From positions 1-64,000 of the forward strand of contig CAZQTW010000002.1 in NCBI GenBank assembly GCA_964596165.1: 64,000 bases of DNA, given 5' to 3'. How positions within the stretch are numbered: the first letter of the stretch is position 1; each line of letters starts with the position of its first letter. Made by a program: the position numbers and the translations under genes. Origin of the DNA: CAYUQT01 sp964596165 (GTDB lineage Bacteria; Planctomycetota; Phycisphaerae; UBA1845; JAFGLZ01). The notes under the pieces were generated by a model, which made no database searches, was not told where the DNA came from, and worked only from the letters and a program-made list of their open reading frames with translations. Shown here piece after piece: positions 9,719 to 18,588 of this stretch.

Positions 9719-10939
9719 ATGAGCGACAGCACCCGTCAAGAAGATCGATGCGGCCGAGCCGGCGTCGGAGGGCGTTTCCGTATGTTGTTCATTGTCCTAA
9801 CGGTCCTTGCCGGAGTTCCCCGGCTTGCCGTCTGTCTCGCGAAGGCCCCGGAGCGCCCCTTGGGCCATCGCGTTCCGATCATCGACGTGACCGACCTGTA
9901 TCACCCGCATCAGGACGTCGGCGACAACTTCGACATCATCGCGGCCTATGCGCTTCCGCAGGTGGATCTCCGGGCGGTAATCCTGGATGTGACAGAGCGA
10001 TTCCGCCGGCCGGTGGCCGAGAGCGACTTACCCGAGTTTAGCGATCCGACCGGGCCGCGAGATCCGGGCTTCATCCCGGTGACACAACTGAATTACATCT
10101 TCGGCCGCCATGTTCCCTGTGCTGCCGGCCCGTTCTCGTCGATGTCGTCGCCGCGGGACCGGATGCCGAACCTGCCGGCGTTTCAGCAATGGGGCGTCCA
10201 ATTGATTCTTGATACGCTGCGGCGGTCCGATCAGAAGATCGACATTGTCTCGTTCGGATCGGCGCGGCCGATCGCGGTGGCCTACAACCGGGAACCCGAC
10301 CTCCTGCGCGGGAAGGTTCGCTGCATTCATCTGTGTGCCGGCGCCTCGTCTCCGGACTTTCTCGAGTGGAACGTCCAGTTGGATCCTCACGCGATGGTCT
10401 GCGTGCTTCGCAGCGATTTGCCCGTGGCGATCTACCCCTGCGCGACCCAGGACGGGCCCTTCGCCCTCGGACGCCACAACTGTTACTGGAAGCTCGAGAA
10501 CCTCGGCTTTGTCTCGGGAATGCATCCGAGATTGCGGTCCTATCTTGCCTTTGCCTTTAGCCGAAGCATGCGGATGGACTTCCTGCGATACCTCGATGAG
10601 GACCCGCCCGCGGCGATCATGAACGACATTGGCAAGCGTCCGCACAATGTGTGGGAGACGGCCGTATGGATGCAGGTAGCCGATCTGCGCCTTGTTCGAC
10701 GGGCCGATGGGGTGTGTCGGATCATCCCGGCCGGCGAGGTGAGGCCCAGCGACAGGGTCCTGCCCAACGAACTCCGCCCGTGTACGGTCACGGTCTCGGA
10801 CAAAGGACTATTCAGCTTCAAGCTGACGGACAAGCCAACGAACTTCCGGATCTACGATCGCGGCGACCCGATCGAGAACGAAAGAGCACTGCGTGAGGCG
10901 CTGCGGGTCCTCTATCAATCTTTTGCGCCTTCGCGTTAG
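9719..10939 (+). CDS. Nucleoside-hydrolase-like secreted protein
   Basis: This protein of about 406 residues has a signal-anchor-like segment (RMLFIVLTVLAGVPRLAVCLA), so export is likely. The segment beginning IIDVTDLYHPHQDVGDNFD recalls the N-terminal calcium-binding D.D...DD block of inosine/uridine-preferring nucleoside hydrolases, but with extra residues between the acidic positions. KIDIVSFGSARPIAVAYN corresponds to the usual T.GPLTNLA-like region in altered form. The fold assignment is therefore moderate and catalytic competence uncertain. The ATG at 9719 has GGGAGA at good spacing; the ATG at 9713 is the alternative. Confidence 0.6.
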   Translation: MSDSTRQEDRCGRAGVGGRFRMLFIVLTVLAGVPRLAVCLAKAPERPLGHRVPIIDVTDLYHPHQDVGDNFDIIAAYALPQVDLRAVILDVTERFRRPVAESDLPEFSDPTGPRDPGFIPVTQLNYIFGRHVPCAAGPFSSMSSPRDRMPNLPAFQQWGVQLILDTLRRSDQKIDIVSFGSARPIAVAYNREPDLLRGKVRCIHLCAGASSPDFLEWNVQLDPHAMVCVLRSDLPVAIYPCATQDGPFALGRHNCYWKLENLGFVSGMHPRLRSYLAFAFSRSMRMDFLRYLDEDPPAAIMNDIGKRPHNVWETAVWMQVADLRLVRRADGVCRIIPAGEVRPSDRVLPNELRPCTVTVSDKGLFSFKLTDKPTNFRIYDRGDPIENERALREALRVLYQSFAPSR

Positions 10940-10971
10940 GCTGCGTCCTTGTACATTCTCTTGGAGGCTGC

Positions 10972-11832
10972 CTACGGGGACTGTCCCGGTATGGGCTTAG
11001 TCTTGAACCAGCGAAATGCGATCGCCCCGACCTCTCGCTCCCCGCTCTTCTCAGACTTCAGTATGGTCCTCCCGGCATGGACCCATAAGTTCCGCGCTAC
11101 TACTGAGAAGCGATAGGTTCTCGGATAGTCAGCACTGATCTGCTCTCGGGACATGCTGACTCCCAGAGACTTCGCCACATGGCAGAGTCCCTCGATGTCC
11201 ATGGGAGGGGTCATTTCGTACTCGCTTCTCTGTGGTATGAGGACCTCTCCTATGGCACCAAGGACTTGGGCGGCGGAGCGCATCTGCGCAGGGTCCCAAC
11301 CCGAAACGAATCCATGGATGGAGGACAGTCCCGATCCCGTGAACTCCGCATACACACGACAGTAGCGTATGCGACTGTCGGGGAACGTAGCCCTGACGGA
11401 CGTGAGGATACCGTGCGAGCCGGGTTGCGACCCAACGAGATGGACATCGTGAACCCCTCTCGAAAACTCCGGAAGCCCCTTTGGCACAAAGGTGGCGATG
11501 AGGAGGGCATTGAGCTGTCGCTGCGCAGCAATCACCTCCGTGGCTGCCAAAGGGGTTTCCGATGAACGGCACCATTGCTGCACCTTCGCTCCCCGGGACT
11601 CCGGGAGCCATTTCGGGCCTGGGAAGAGGCCTGGCAAGCGGGTCAGGTCGCTCACGGCCGGTCCCAGCATGACCAATCCTCGATACTCATACTCAGATAG
11701 GTCTTCGACGACCTCCTTGATACCGGTGCTGTCCCATTGCGAATAGACAGCGGCCGTGTCACCACTTGTTGGATCGGCACACCAGGACAAGAGGCCGACC
11801 GAGACGAGAAGGTTCAAAGGGCATGAGTTCAT
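10972..11832 (-). CDS. Predicted exported or lipoprotein, unknown family
   Basis: This 286-residue protein belongs to no family I recognise. A short hydrophobic N-terminus (CPLNLLVSVGLLSWC) could be a lipoprotein signal, though the lipobox is poor. The mature part mixes polar and aromatic segments without evident repeats or metal motifs. The start at 11832 is chosen for GGGAG 6 nt upstream. It lies 53 bp downstream of the transglutaminase-like frame on the same strand and may have been its operon partner. Base composition is visibly less GC-rich than flanking housekeeping genes, which fits horizontal acquisition. Confidence 0.6.
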   Translation of the reverse strand: MNSCPLNLLVSVGLLSWCADPTSGDTAAVYSQWDSTGIKEVVEDLSEYEYRGLVMLGPAVSDLTRLPGLFPGPKWLPESRGAKVQQWCRSSETPLAATEVIAAQRQLNALLIATFVPKGLPEFSRGVHDVHLVGSQPGSHGILTSVRATFPDSRIRYCRVYAEFTGSGLSSIHGFVSGWDPAQMRSAAQVLGAIGEVLIPQRSEYEMTPPMDIEGLCHVAKSLGVSMSREQISADYPRTYRFSVVARNLWVHAGRTILKSEKSGEREVGAIAFRWFKTKPIPGQSP

Positions 11833-11885
11833 TGCTGGCTCCCAGTAACAGACCACGACCTTTTTCCTGCAGTCCCCTCCCGGTG

Positions 11886-12689
11886 CTACGGTGGGAGGCA
11901 TTCCCAGGTTCCCCCATCGACCATGACGACACTGCCGGTGGTATTCCGCTGAAGCCTCGCTCCGAAGTTTGAATCAGGGCAGAAGCAGTCCGTGTAGGGC
12001 TCACCAATGGTACCGTAGGACGGGTCGTAAACCCCGCCCGCGGCAGTGCAAAGTGCGTGGTAGACAAAGCGCGGCAGTGCAGGGGCTGCGTCGTTTGACC
12101 CGACAAGGCACCGAAGAGAGGTGCGAGTCGCACGGTCGTAGACCAGGGTCGATGAATCGCTCCCACCGAACAGAAATAGCGAGCCTGCGGGTATGCCGTG
12201 GTATCCGAGTAGTCCGGCCATAAGCGAGGCTTGGTTGCTGCAGTTGCACGTCTTCGCGGTTAGCTGGTAGTCGGCAGAGAGCTCCAAAACCACGCCAATC
12301 GGATCGCCGGGCAGGTACACGGCGGGAGGGTTGTCCCCGTGCGCGGCGATTCACCCATTCCGTGTTTGGGCTATGCCACTGGGACCAGCCTGCCCCCCCG
12401 CCCCGGGGGCGGCGGCGACCACACCTGCCTTGTGGTACTGACCGTTCGTGTCGGGCCTATAGAGGACGTACACCCGGTGCCAGTTCCCCATTGGATTCAT
12501 GGTGATGATGTTGTTGCTCCCCGCTCCGGCGGCGTAGCCCCAGACGATGATGAACCACGAGTCGTAATTCATCATGAGATCTTGCTGGAGGGCAGTTTGC
12601 CCGGTTAGCCCTGGTTGCGCAGTGTGAGAGAAATCTGAACGATTTTCGGGCCGAGAACGAGGGTGGAACCGCGTTTTCGGGGGCGCCAC
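11886..12689 (-). pseudogene. Transglutaminase-like protein gene, interrupted by an in-frame TGA
   Basis: Two collinear open segments in one frame (12689-12354 and 12350-11886) are separated only by a TGA at 12353-12351. The downstream segment has the layout of a transglutaminase-like cysteine protein: CNCSNQASLMAGLLGYHGIP (nucleophile Cys), then FVYHALC (His), then VYDPSYG (Asp). The upstream segment (WFIIVWGYAAGAGSNN, WHRVYVLYRPDTNG) is protein-like but unrecognised. No ATG opens the downstream part; only a GTG at 12320. A run of seven Gs at the upstream end could mark a further frameshift. It could instead be two genes, or the TGA could be a sequencing error. It sits next to a transposase fragment in a degraded zone. 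Confidence 0.5.
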
Positions 12690-12792
12690 GGGGGGGTGAG
12701 GCGTAGTTCTGGCCCTCCAGCCGTGTGTAGTGCAGACCTACCTCCTTGCCCATGCTGAAATCGGTGGCATACTTCCTGGTGAGGAGGCAAGG

Positions 12793-13272
12793 ATGTTTCT
12801 TCGAGCCCACCACCGGACCAAGGACGGCAAGCGGCACACCTACTTCTGCCTGGTCGAATCGAAGCGAACGGAACGGGGTCCCCGGCAGCGGATCGTTGCC
12901 GAGTTGGGCGAGTTGACTGAGGACGAGCAGCACCGATGGGAACGGACGGCGATCTACCACACGCGACATGAAGACGGACGGCAACTGCGGCCGTTCGCGG
13001 ACGAGGAGGATAGAGGGAGGGTGGGGGATCCGGATGTAGTGCGAGTGCGTCTGGGTCAGTGCGGCTGGACGAACGCGCGAGCGTTCGGAGATGTGTGGTT
13101 GGGTTTGCAGCTTTGGCGGAAGGTGGGGTTGGACGAGATCATGGCACGCCATCTTGGAGGGGGACAGGCGTCGATTCCGCCGGCGACGAGGGTGGCGATC
13201 GAGGTGATCCATGACCGCCGTACAGTATCTATCATTCGAACCCCAGCAACTTCATGTAGGTTGCATGCCTGA
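12793..13272 (+). pseudogene. Truncated IS1634-type transposase (N-terminal fragment)
   Basis: The start MFLRAHHRTKDGKRHTY, followed by LVESKRTERGPRQRIVAELGEL and later RVRLGQCGWTNARAFGDVW, matches the N-terminal domain of IS1634-like (IS4 superfamily, DUF4277-type) transposases. Full-length members are several hundred residues long with a DDE catalytic core. Here only about 140 residues look genuine, to about 13210, before the frame drifts and ends. The ATG at 12793 has a strong GAGGAGG upstream. No partner terminal inverted repeat was found within a few hundred bases, so this is an IS relic. It marks the accessory stretch. Confidence 0.8.
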
Positions 13273-13380
13273 CAGCCTCAATCCTCCAAGTCGAGCGTTC
13301 CGAGGTGTGTTGAAGATCTATCGGCTCGTGCTGAGTGATCCTCGCACACCCAGCCGCCATCCTCATAGAATCTGCGGGTT

Positions 13381-13659
13381 TCATCTATCCTCGATACCTG
13401 TCCGCGCACACAACTGTGCGTGCATGTTCCTTAAGAGGTGCCGGGCTTGCCGGTATAGCCACACGCCCAGCAGAAGCCCTCCGGAGCCCGCGGCAAGCAT
13501 CGATATAGTCTCCGGGAGGCCAGCGGTCGCGAGCGAGCGGGGCAGTAACAGGCAGCCACATCCGGACATCAGCGTTCCGGCGACCAGAAACGGCGCACAT
13601 ATGTGGAACAGGAGCAGGACTTGCTTCGCGCCAACGACGAGCTTGTATCGCCCGCCCAT
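13381..13659 (-). CDS. Small membrane protein, unknown
   Basis: This predicted 92-residue protein has two hydrophobic helices (about residues 12-36 and 50-68) joined by a short loop containing GCGCLLLPRS, with a Cys-rich patch in the first helix (MSGCGC). The C-terminus is basic and probably cytoplasmic. The ribosome-binding site is weak. It is divergent from the GT9 gene and lies at the edge of the transposase-bearing region. No family is recognised; composition and hydrophobicity make it more believable than other short frames here. Confidence 0.5.
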   Translation of the reverse strand: MGGRYKLVVGAKQVLLLFHICAPFLVAGTLMSGCGCLLLPRSLATAGLPETISMLAAGSGGLLLGVWLYRQARHLLRNMHAQLCARTGIEDR

Positions 13660-13730
13660 GTCTCGCGTAAACCACTGCGGATTGGTATTATCTCCGCCCA
13701 GATCAGCCTGTCACCTCAGGAGTCTGGTGC

Positions 13731-14951
13731 ATGCATCCTCGGACCGTTCGCCGTGTGGACGGTTGGCTCGGCCGGACCATCTGTTTCATGCTGAGCGCGT
13801 GGAACCGTCTCGTTCGCTCCGTGCTGCCTCGGCGTTCCGCCGAACCGCCGCGCAAGATTCTCTTCGTCAAGCTGATTGAGATGGGCTCCACCGTGTTGGC
13901 GCATCGGGCGTTCGCGGCCGCCGCCCGGATGGTGGGTCGCGAGAACGTCTACCTGGCGGTCTTTGAGGCCAACCGGGCGATCGCCGACCTCATGCAACTG
14001 GTCCCGCCGGAAAACGTCATCTGCGTTCGCGACAAGAACCCGTTGCTCCTGACGATCGACATGCTGAGGGCCTTCCGTCGGACGAGGAGACTGGGAATCG
14101 ACACGGCGATCGACATGGAGGGGTTTGCGAGGGCGTCGGCGATCTTCGCCTATCTCTGCGGGGCCCGGCGACGGGTCGGGCTGCACCGCTTCACGAGCGA
14201 GGGGCCCTACCGTGGCCGGCTGATGACGGATGAGGTGCAGTACAACTTCTACCTCCACACGAGCATCGGGTTCCTGTCGCTGGTCGAGGCGCTCCAACGC
14301 CCGGCGGGCGAGGTGCCCATGCTCAAGAAGGCGATGCCCGCTCCCGACGACTACCCGCCACCGATTCAGTTCGGCGAAGACGAGCGTGACGCGGTGCGAC
14401 AGCGTCTCGACCGGATCGCGGGTCGATCGATCGGGCGTCCCATCGTGTTGCTGAATCCCAATGCCAGCGATCTGCTTCCGCTTCGACGATGGCCGACGGA
14501 ACGGTTCATCGAGTTGGGACGCCGGATACTCGCCGCCCGTGGGGATGTCACCGTCGTGATCACCGGCGCGCCGAACGAGCGGTCCGCAGCCCTCGAGATC
14601 ACGCGAGCGATAGACCCCCTGCGGGCGATCTGCATGGCGGGGGAAACGACGTTGCGCGAATTGCTCGTACTCTACACCCTGGCCGACGTGCTGGTGACCA
14701 ACGACAGTGGCCCGGCGCATTTCGCGGCTCTGACGCCGATCCACGTGATCTGTCTGTTCGGGCCTGAGACGCCGGTCCTATACGGGCCGCTCACGCCGCG
14801 GTGCGACTCGGTTACGGCCGGATTGGCATGCAGTCCGTGTGTGAACGTGTTCAATCACCGCGATTCGCCGTGCACCGACAACGCGTGCATGCAGGCGATC
14901 TCGGTGGACGAGATCCTGGAACGAACGCTCCGCGTTCTCGGCCGGACATAG
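13731..14951 (+). CDS. Family 9 glycosyltransferase (ADP-heptose:LPS heptosyltransferase-like)
   Basis: This is a 406-residue GT-B enzyme likely acting at the inner face of the cytoplasmic membrane on lipopolysaccharide core or another surface glycan. The N-terminal domain begins with KILFVKLIEMGSTVLAHRAF, the GT9 acceptor-domain signature. The C-terminal domain has VLLNPNASDLLPLRRWP, VVITGAPNE and TNDSGPAHFAA, the conserved donor-binding loop of heptosyltransferases. A CxPC-type cysteine patch near the end (ACSPCVNVF) is common in bacterial GT9 proteins. A CAGGAG ribosome-binding site precedes the ATG. The exact sugar is not predictable. Confidence 0.9.
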   Translation: MHPRTVRRVDGWLGRTICFMLSAWNRLVRSVLPRRSAEPPRKILFVKLIEMGSTVLAHRAFAAAARMVGRENVYLAVFEANRAIADLMQLVPPENVICVRDKNPLLLTIDMLRAFRRTRRLGIDTAIDMEGFARASAIFAYLCGARRRVGLHRFTSEGPYRGRLMTDEVQYNFYLHTSIGFLSLVEALQRPAGEVPMLKKAMPAPDDYPPPIQFGEDERDAVRQRLDRIAGRSIGRPIVLLNPNASDLLPLRRWPTERFIELGRRILAARGDVTVVITGAPNERSAALEITRAIDPLRAICMAGETTLRELLVLYTLADVLVTNDSGPAHFAALTPIHVICLFGPETPVLYGPLTPRCDSVTAGLACSPCVNVFNHRDSPCTDNACMQAISVDEILERTLRVLGRT

Positions 14952-14964
14952 GGTCCGTTGAGGA

Positions 14965-14986
14965 GGCTGGGCGCGGACGCCCAGCC
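14965..14986 (+). terminator. Perfect GC hairpin after the GT9 gene
   Basis: GGCTGGGCG-CGGA-CGCCCAGCC forms a perfect 9-bp stem with a 4-nt loop, 14 bp after the stop codon. The downstream tract is CCTGTCCTCTTT rather than a clean T-run, so it may be a weak intrinsic terminator, an mRNA-stabilising stem, or a member of the same hairpin family as those at 764-816. Confidence 0.6.
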
Positions 14987-15081
14987 CCTGTCCTCTTTCG
15001 CGGCGGCACGATTACACGCTTGGCCGACACGGGTCGGACGCCGACGCAACCCGAACAAACGGGAAATGGGACGACCGCGCC

Positions 15082-15363
15082 TTACTTCAGAATTGCGTCT
15101 TTCGCGGCCTTCGCCACGCGGAACTTCACGACCTTCTTAGCCGGGATCTTGATCGCCTCGCCGGTGGCCGGATTGCGACCCATCCGGGCCTTCCGATTCA
15201 CCAGCACGAGCTTCCCGAGGCCGGGGATCGTGAAGCCGTTCTTGGCCTGTGCGTAGGCCAGTTCGGCCAAGGTCAACAGAAAGATGTTGGCCTGCTTTTT
15301 GGTGGTTCCCACCTTTTCCGCCAGGGCGGCCGCGATCGCCGACTTGCTCATGGCCTTCGCCAT
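15082..15363 (-). CDS. HU-family DNA-binding protein
   Basis: This 93-residue nucleoid protein forms a bent-DNA-binding dimer. The sequence has the HU/IHF helical N-terminus (MSKSAIAAALAEKVGTTKKQA), then GFTIPGLGKLVLV and the arm segment ARMGRNPATGEAIKIPAKKVVKF, with the canonical GRNP..G and Pro at the arm tip. The start at 15363 is chosen because of GGAGGAT upstream; the longer frame adds an unsupported N-terminus. It is divergent from the metallo-hydrolase gene. Confidence 0.95.
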   Translation of the reverse strand: MAKAMSKSAIAAALAEKVGTTKKQANIFLLTLAELAYAQAKNGFTIPGLGKLVLVNRKARMGRNPATGEAIKIPAKKVVKFRVAKAAKDAILK

Positions 15364-15507
15364 TACAGGATCCTCCGTGCTCTCTTTGCCCCTCATCGAT
15401 CGTTTCATTACGCCATGTGGCCGGAAAATACCGTCTGGACCTTCGCGTGGCAAGCCCCTACTGTGTAAAGACCTCAGAGAAAAGACATCAACTTGGAGGT
15501 GCTGTGC

Positions 15508-16344
15508 ATGGAGATCCTCTTCCTCGGTACGTCGGCGGCGGAGGGATGGCCGGGTCTGTTTTGCATGTGTTCACACTGTCGTCGCGCCCTGGCCGCCGGC
15601 GGAAGGAACATTCGAACGCGGCCGTCCATGCTTGTCGACCGGTCGGTCCTCATCGATCCGGGCCCCGATCTGTATCACCACACGCTGACGTACGGGTTTC
15701 GCCTCGCGGAACTTGCGGGAATCGTCGTGACCCATTCGCATGAAGATCACCTGGCGGCGGATGAGTTCCGACTGGCGCGCGAGCCGTTTGCCCTCCGGGA
15801 TTCGGCGCGCCCCTTGCCGATCTGGGGAAACGAGCGGGTGCTCGACGCGATTCGCAAGGCATTGGCAACCGACGACCCTCACGAAATCCGCGATCGGTTC
15901 GGCCTTGAACTATGTCCGGCCCGGGCCTTGGAGCCGTTTCGGATCTCCGCGTTCACATTCACGCCGCTTCCGGCCGATCACGTGCCCACCGAGCCGTGTC
16001 TCTTCTACGCCGTCGAGTCGAGGGGCAAGACCTTCGTGCAGGCGAACGATACCGGTTTCTTTCCGGAAGACACGTGGCGATGGTTTCGCGGCAGGCATCT
16101 GGACGGGATCAGCCTCGAATGCACGAACGGCTCGATCGAAGGATGGAAGGGGCACATGGGCGTCACCGAGGTGATCGACGTGGCGACACGGTTGCGGGAG
16201 GAAGATCAGCTCATGCCGTCGGCTCCCGTCGTGGCGACGCATTTCAGCCACAACGGCGGCTTGCTGCACGACGAGCTGGAAGCCGCGTTGAACCCGCACG
16301 GGATTACGGTTGCGTACGACGGCTTGCGGGTGAGTGTCGGCTGA
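15508..16344 (+). CDS. Metallo-beta-lactamase-fold hydrolase, PhnP-like
   Basis: This is a 278-residue predicted metal-dependent hydrolase. The zinc/manganese motif VTHSHEDH (HxHxDH) is present, with further His/Asp ligands at PADH and ATHFSHNG. The N-terminal segment FCMCSHCRRA (CxCxxC) resembles the extra zinc site of PhnP-type cyclic-phosphate phosphodiesterases. The family cleaves cyclic nucleotide or ribose phosphates, but the substrate here is not determined; no phn genes are nearby. The ATG at 15508 is chosen for GGAGGT 8 nt upstream rather than the TTG at 15493. Confidence 0.85.
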   Translation: MEILFLGTSAAEGWPGLFCMCSHCRRALAAGGRNIRTRPSMLVDRSVLIDPGPDLYHHTLTYGFRLAELAGIVVTHSHEDHLAADEFRLAREPFALRDSARPLPIWGNERVLDAIRKALATDDPHEIRDRFGLELCPARALEPFRISAFTFTPLPADHVPTEPCLFYAVESRGKTFVQANDTGFFPEDTWRWFRGRHLDGISLECTNGSIEGWKGHMGVTEVIDVATRLREEDQLMPSAPVVATHFSHNGGLLHDELEAALNPHGITVAYDGLRVSVG

Positions 16345-16348
16345 ACGA

Positions 16349-17347
16349 CTACCGGGTCTTCGCCATTTCGACCGCCTGTTCGTAGATGTGACTATCTCGA
16401 TGGGCGGCGAACTTCTTGACGAGGGCCTCGGCCAGGCGGGCGGCCTGCTGTCGCTGACCTTGGCGGCGATAGGTTTCGGCGACGCAATAGGCGGCGACCA
16501 TTTCCTCCACCGAACCCGGCATTGCATATCCCAGAGCGAGCTCGAAGTACTTCCGGGCGTCGGCGTATTGGGAGAGGATTTCGGCACAGACGCGCCCGGC
16601 CAGCATGGCGGAACCCCAACGCGCCTGGCCGGACGCCTGATCGGAATTCATCGCGACTTCCATCAGGCGTCTGACGCGCTTGTAACCCGCGAAGTCGGTC
16701 CGTTGCCCCGGTTTGTTCAGATGATAGAGGAACCCGACCCCCGTCTTGATTGCCACTACGGGATCGCCGGGATCGGCGGGCGGGGGCTGCGCCGTTTCGG
16801 GGCAATCCAGCAGGTGCACGAATTCCGAGGCGGCCGTCCACATCGGTTCGTACTGATAGACGAGGAAGCGTTGGTCCTCCGCGCCACTCGGCCCGATGGA
16901 GGGATAGATCAGTTGGAGCAGATCGGCGACCACGCGCGAGGGGGCCTGCTCCAACACGATCTTCTTGCTGTTGGGCGGCGTCCGCAACGAAACCTGACCG
17001 CTGACGAGGTAGAGCTGGTAGTACTGTCGTTGATCCCGCGACGGGGGCGGTGGGGCGGCCGCCCGTTCCTCACCGGCGTCGGTCGGCCGCGGGATGCTCC
17101 ATCGTTTCTGTTCGTCCGGTGGGGTGACGGCCTCCGGAGATGGTTCGGTTCGGATCCTGGTTCGATCCGCCTGACGTGTCGTCGGCGCCGGCGGACGACT
17201 GGGACGAATGGGTCGGCGCGGCGTGTTCCATTCCTGCAACTCCCAGTCCCAGTCGATGTCCTCACAGCCGAGGCACGTCAACAGGCCCGTCAGACCGAGA
17301 AGGTGGAACGTCCAGACGATCCGGCCCATCAACCGACGGCGAGTCAT
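16349..17347 (-). CDS. TPR-like lipoprotein, function unknown
   Basis: This 332-residue protein has a clear lipoprotein signal (WTFHLLGLTGLLTCLGC). A Pro/Arg/Thr-rich linker of about 90 residues precedes a globular part. The C-terminal third has helix pairs that look like tetratricopeptide or Sel1 repeats (WGSAMLAGRVCAEILSQYADARKYFELAL, in pieces; AAYCVAETYRRQGQRQQAARLAEALVKKF, in pieces). It is probably a periplasmic or outer-membrane-facing scaffold. GAGGGTG lies upstream of the ATG at 17347. It ends 4 bp from the convergent hydrolase gene. No specific family is recognised. Confidence 0.78.
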   Translation of the reverse strand: MTRRRLMGRIVWTFHLLGLTGLLTCLGCEDIDWDWELQEWNTPRRPIRPSRPPAPTTRQADRTRIRTEPSPEAVTPPDEQKRWSIPRPTDAGEERAAAPPPPSRDQRQYYQLYLVSGQVSLRTPPNSKKIVLEQAPSRVVADLLQLIYPSIGPSGAEDQRFLVYQYEPMWTAASEFVHLLDCPETAQPPPADPGDPVVAIKTGVGFLYHLNKPGQRTDFAGYKRVRRLMEVAMNSDQASGQARWGSAMLAGRVCAEILSQYADARKYFELALGYAMPGSVEEMVAAYCVAETYRRQGQRQQAARLAEALVKKFAAHRDSHIYEQAVEMAKTR

Positions 17348-17395
17348 AGACACCCTCGCAAGAAGATCGCACAGCGTCCGGCACGCTGTGCCCGG

Positions 17396-17423
17396 TTGCA
17401 ATTCCCCATTGTAGCGGGATAAT
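17396..17423 (+). promoter_or_regulatory. Candidate sigma-70 promoter of the two-component operon
   Basis: TTGCAA at 17396-17401 and GATAAT at 17418-17423 are separated by 16 bp and lie about 70 bp before the kinase start. This is a good consensus fit in a short divergent interval. Confidence 0.6.
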
Positions 17424-17490
17424 AGCAGGTTATGCCGACTACGGCCAGATAAGGCGCTGCATTCCCGTCGGTCGGGTCGAGGGGCTGTTC

Positions 17491-18588
17491 ATGCACATTG
17501 GCGTTCGGCGCAAGTTTCTGGTCGGCTATGAGGCCGTCGTCGTCGCGGCCGCGCTGATCGTTCTGGGCCTGTGGCCTGAAGCCCTCTGGCCGGTGGTCAT
17601 CATGGGCGGCGTTTGCCTGCTGGTCGGCTGGGTGTTCGCGACGATCAGCCGATGGTGGCTGCATCACTCGATCAGCCGGCTTCGTCGTGCGGCCGACGCG
17701 ATCGGGCGAGGCGACCTGTCGAATCGGGTGGAGGTCTACCCCGGCGACGAAATGGCCAAGTTGGCGCGTTCGTTCAACCAGATGGCCGATCGTCTGGAGA
17801 TCACGGCCCGAGAGGAACGGCGACTCCAGGAACAGCTCATGCGGAGCGAGAAGTTGGCGGTGATTGGCGAACTGGCGGCCACCGTGGCCCATGAAGTGAA
17901 CAATCCGCTGGACGGACTTCAGAATTGCAGCCGACTGGCTCGACGGAGCATCGACAACCCGCAACGAGTCCGGCAGATGCTGGATCTGATGGACACGGGG
18001 CTGTATCGGATTGAGATGATCGTTCGCCGGTTGTTGACGACCGCTCGCGACGATGCCCCGCGAATCGGGGTGGTTCGACTGGACGAATGCATCAACGACG
18101 CCGTCATGTTTTTGGAGCCCAAGGTCGTACGTCATGAGGTCGATTTCGTTTGTCGACTCGGCGAGCGTCCGGTGCACATCAAGGCCGACCGGCAACAGAT
18201 AACCCAGGTGATGATCAACCTGATGCTCAACGCGATTGACTCGATGCCGGAGGGGGGGCGGCTCTCGGTGGTGATCCACGATCCGGACGCGGAGCGGCGC
18301 GAGGTGCGCATCGACGTGAGCGACACCGGTTCGGGCATTCCCGAACAGCAAAGGCAACGGATCTTTGAACCGTTCTTCACGACCAAGGCGCCGGGTTCGG
18401 GAACCGGTCTTGGCCTGACCGTCGTGCAGCGGATCATCAAGGCGCACAACGGCGAGATTGAGGTTCACAGCGTCCCCGGCGAAGGGACGACGTTCAGCAT
18501 CAAGCTGCCGACGGCGGATGAGCCCGCGGGTTCGGGCGAGGTGGTCAGTCCGGTCCTGACGCGGCCGGCGGAGTGGATTTCCGGGTGA
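17491..18588 (+). CDS. Sensor histidine kinase, intramembrane-sensing type
   Basis: This 365-residue kinase has two hydrophobic helices (about residues 12-30 and 32-54) joined by a few residues, so there is almost no periplasmic sensor. A HAMP domain (about 55-107) leads to a dimerisation domain with His134 in VAHEVNNPL. The ATPase domain has the N box (NLMLNAIDSM), G1 (DTGSGIP), F box (EPFFTTK) and G2 (GTGLGL). It autophosphorylates and should pass phosphate to the NtrC-type regulator, whose ATG overlaps this gene's stop codon. It probably senses membrane state or works through a partner. GAGGGG lies upstream of the start. Confidence 0.94.
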   Translation: MHIGVRRKFLVGYEAVVVAAALIVLGLWPEALWPVVIMGGVCLLVGWVFATISRWWLHHSISRLRRAADAIGRGDLSNRVEVYPGDEMAKLARSFNQMADRLEITAREERRLQEQLMRSEKLAVIGELAATVAHEVNNPLDGLQNCSRLARRSIDNPQRVRQMLDLMDTGLYRIEMIVRRLLTTARDDAPRIGVVRLDECINDAVMFLEPKVVRHEVDFVCRLGERPVHIKADRQQITQVMINLMLNAIDSMPEGGRLSVVIHDPDAERREVRIDVSDTGSGIPEQQRQRIFEPFFTTKAPGSGTGLGLTVVQRIIKAHNGEIEVHSVPGEGTTFSIKLPTADEPAGSGEVVSPVLTRPAEWISG

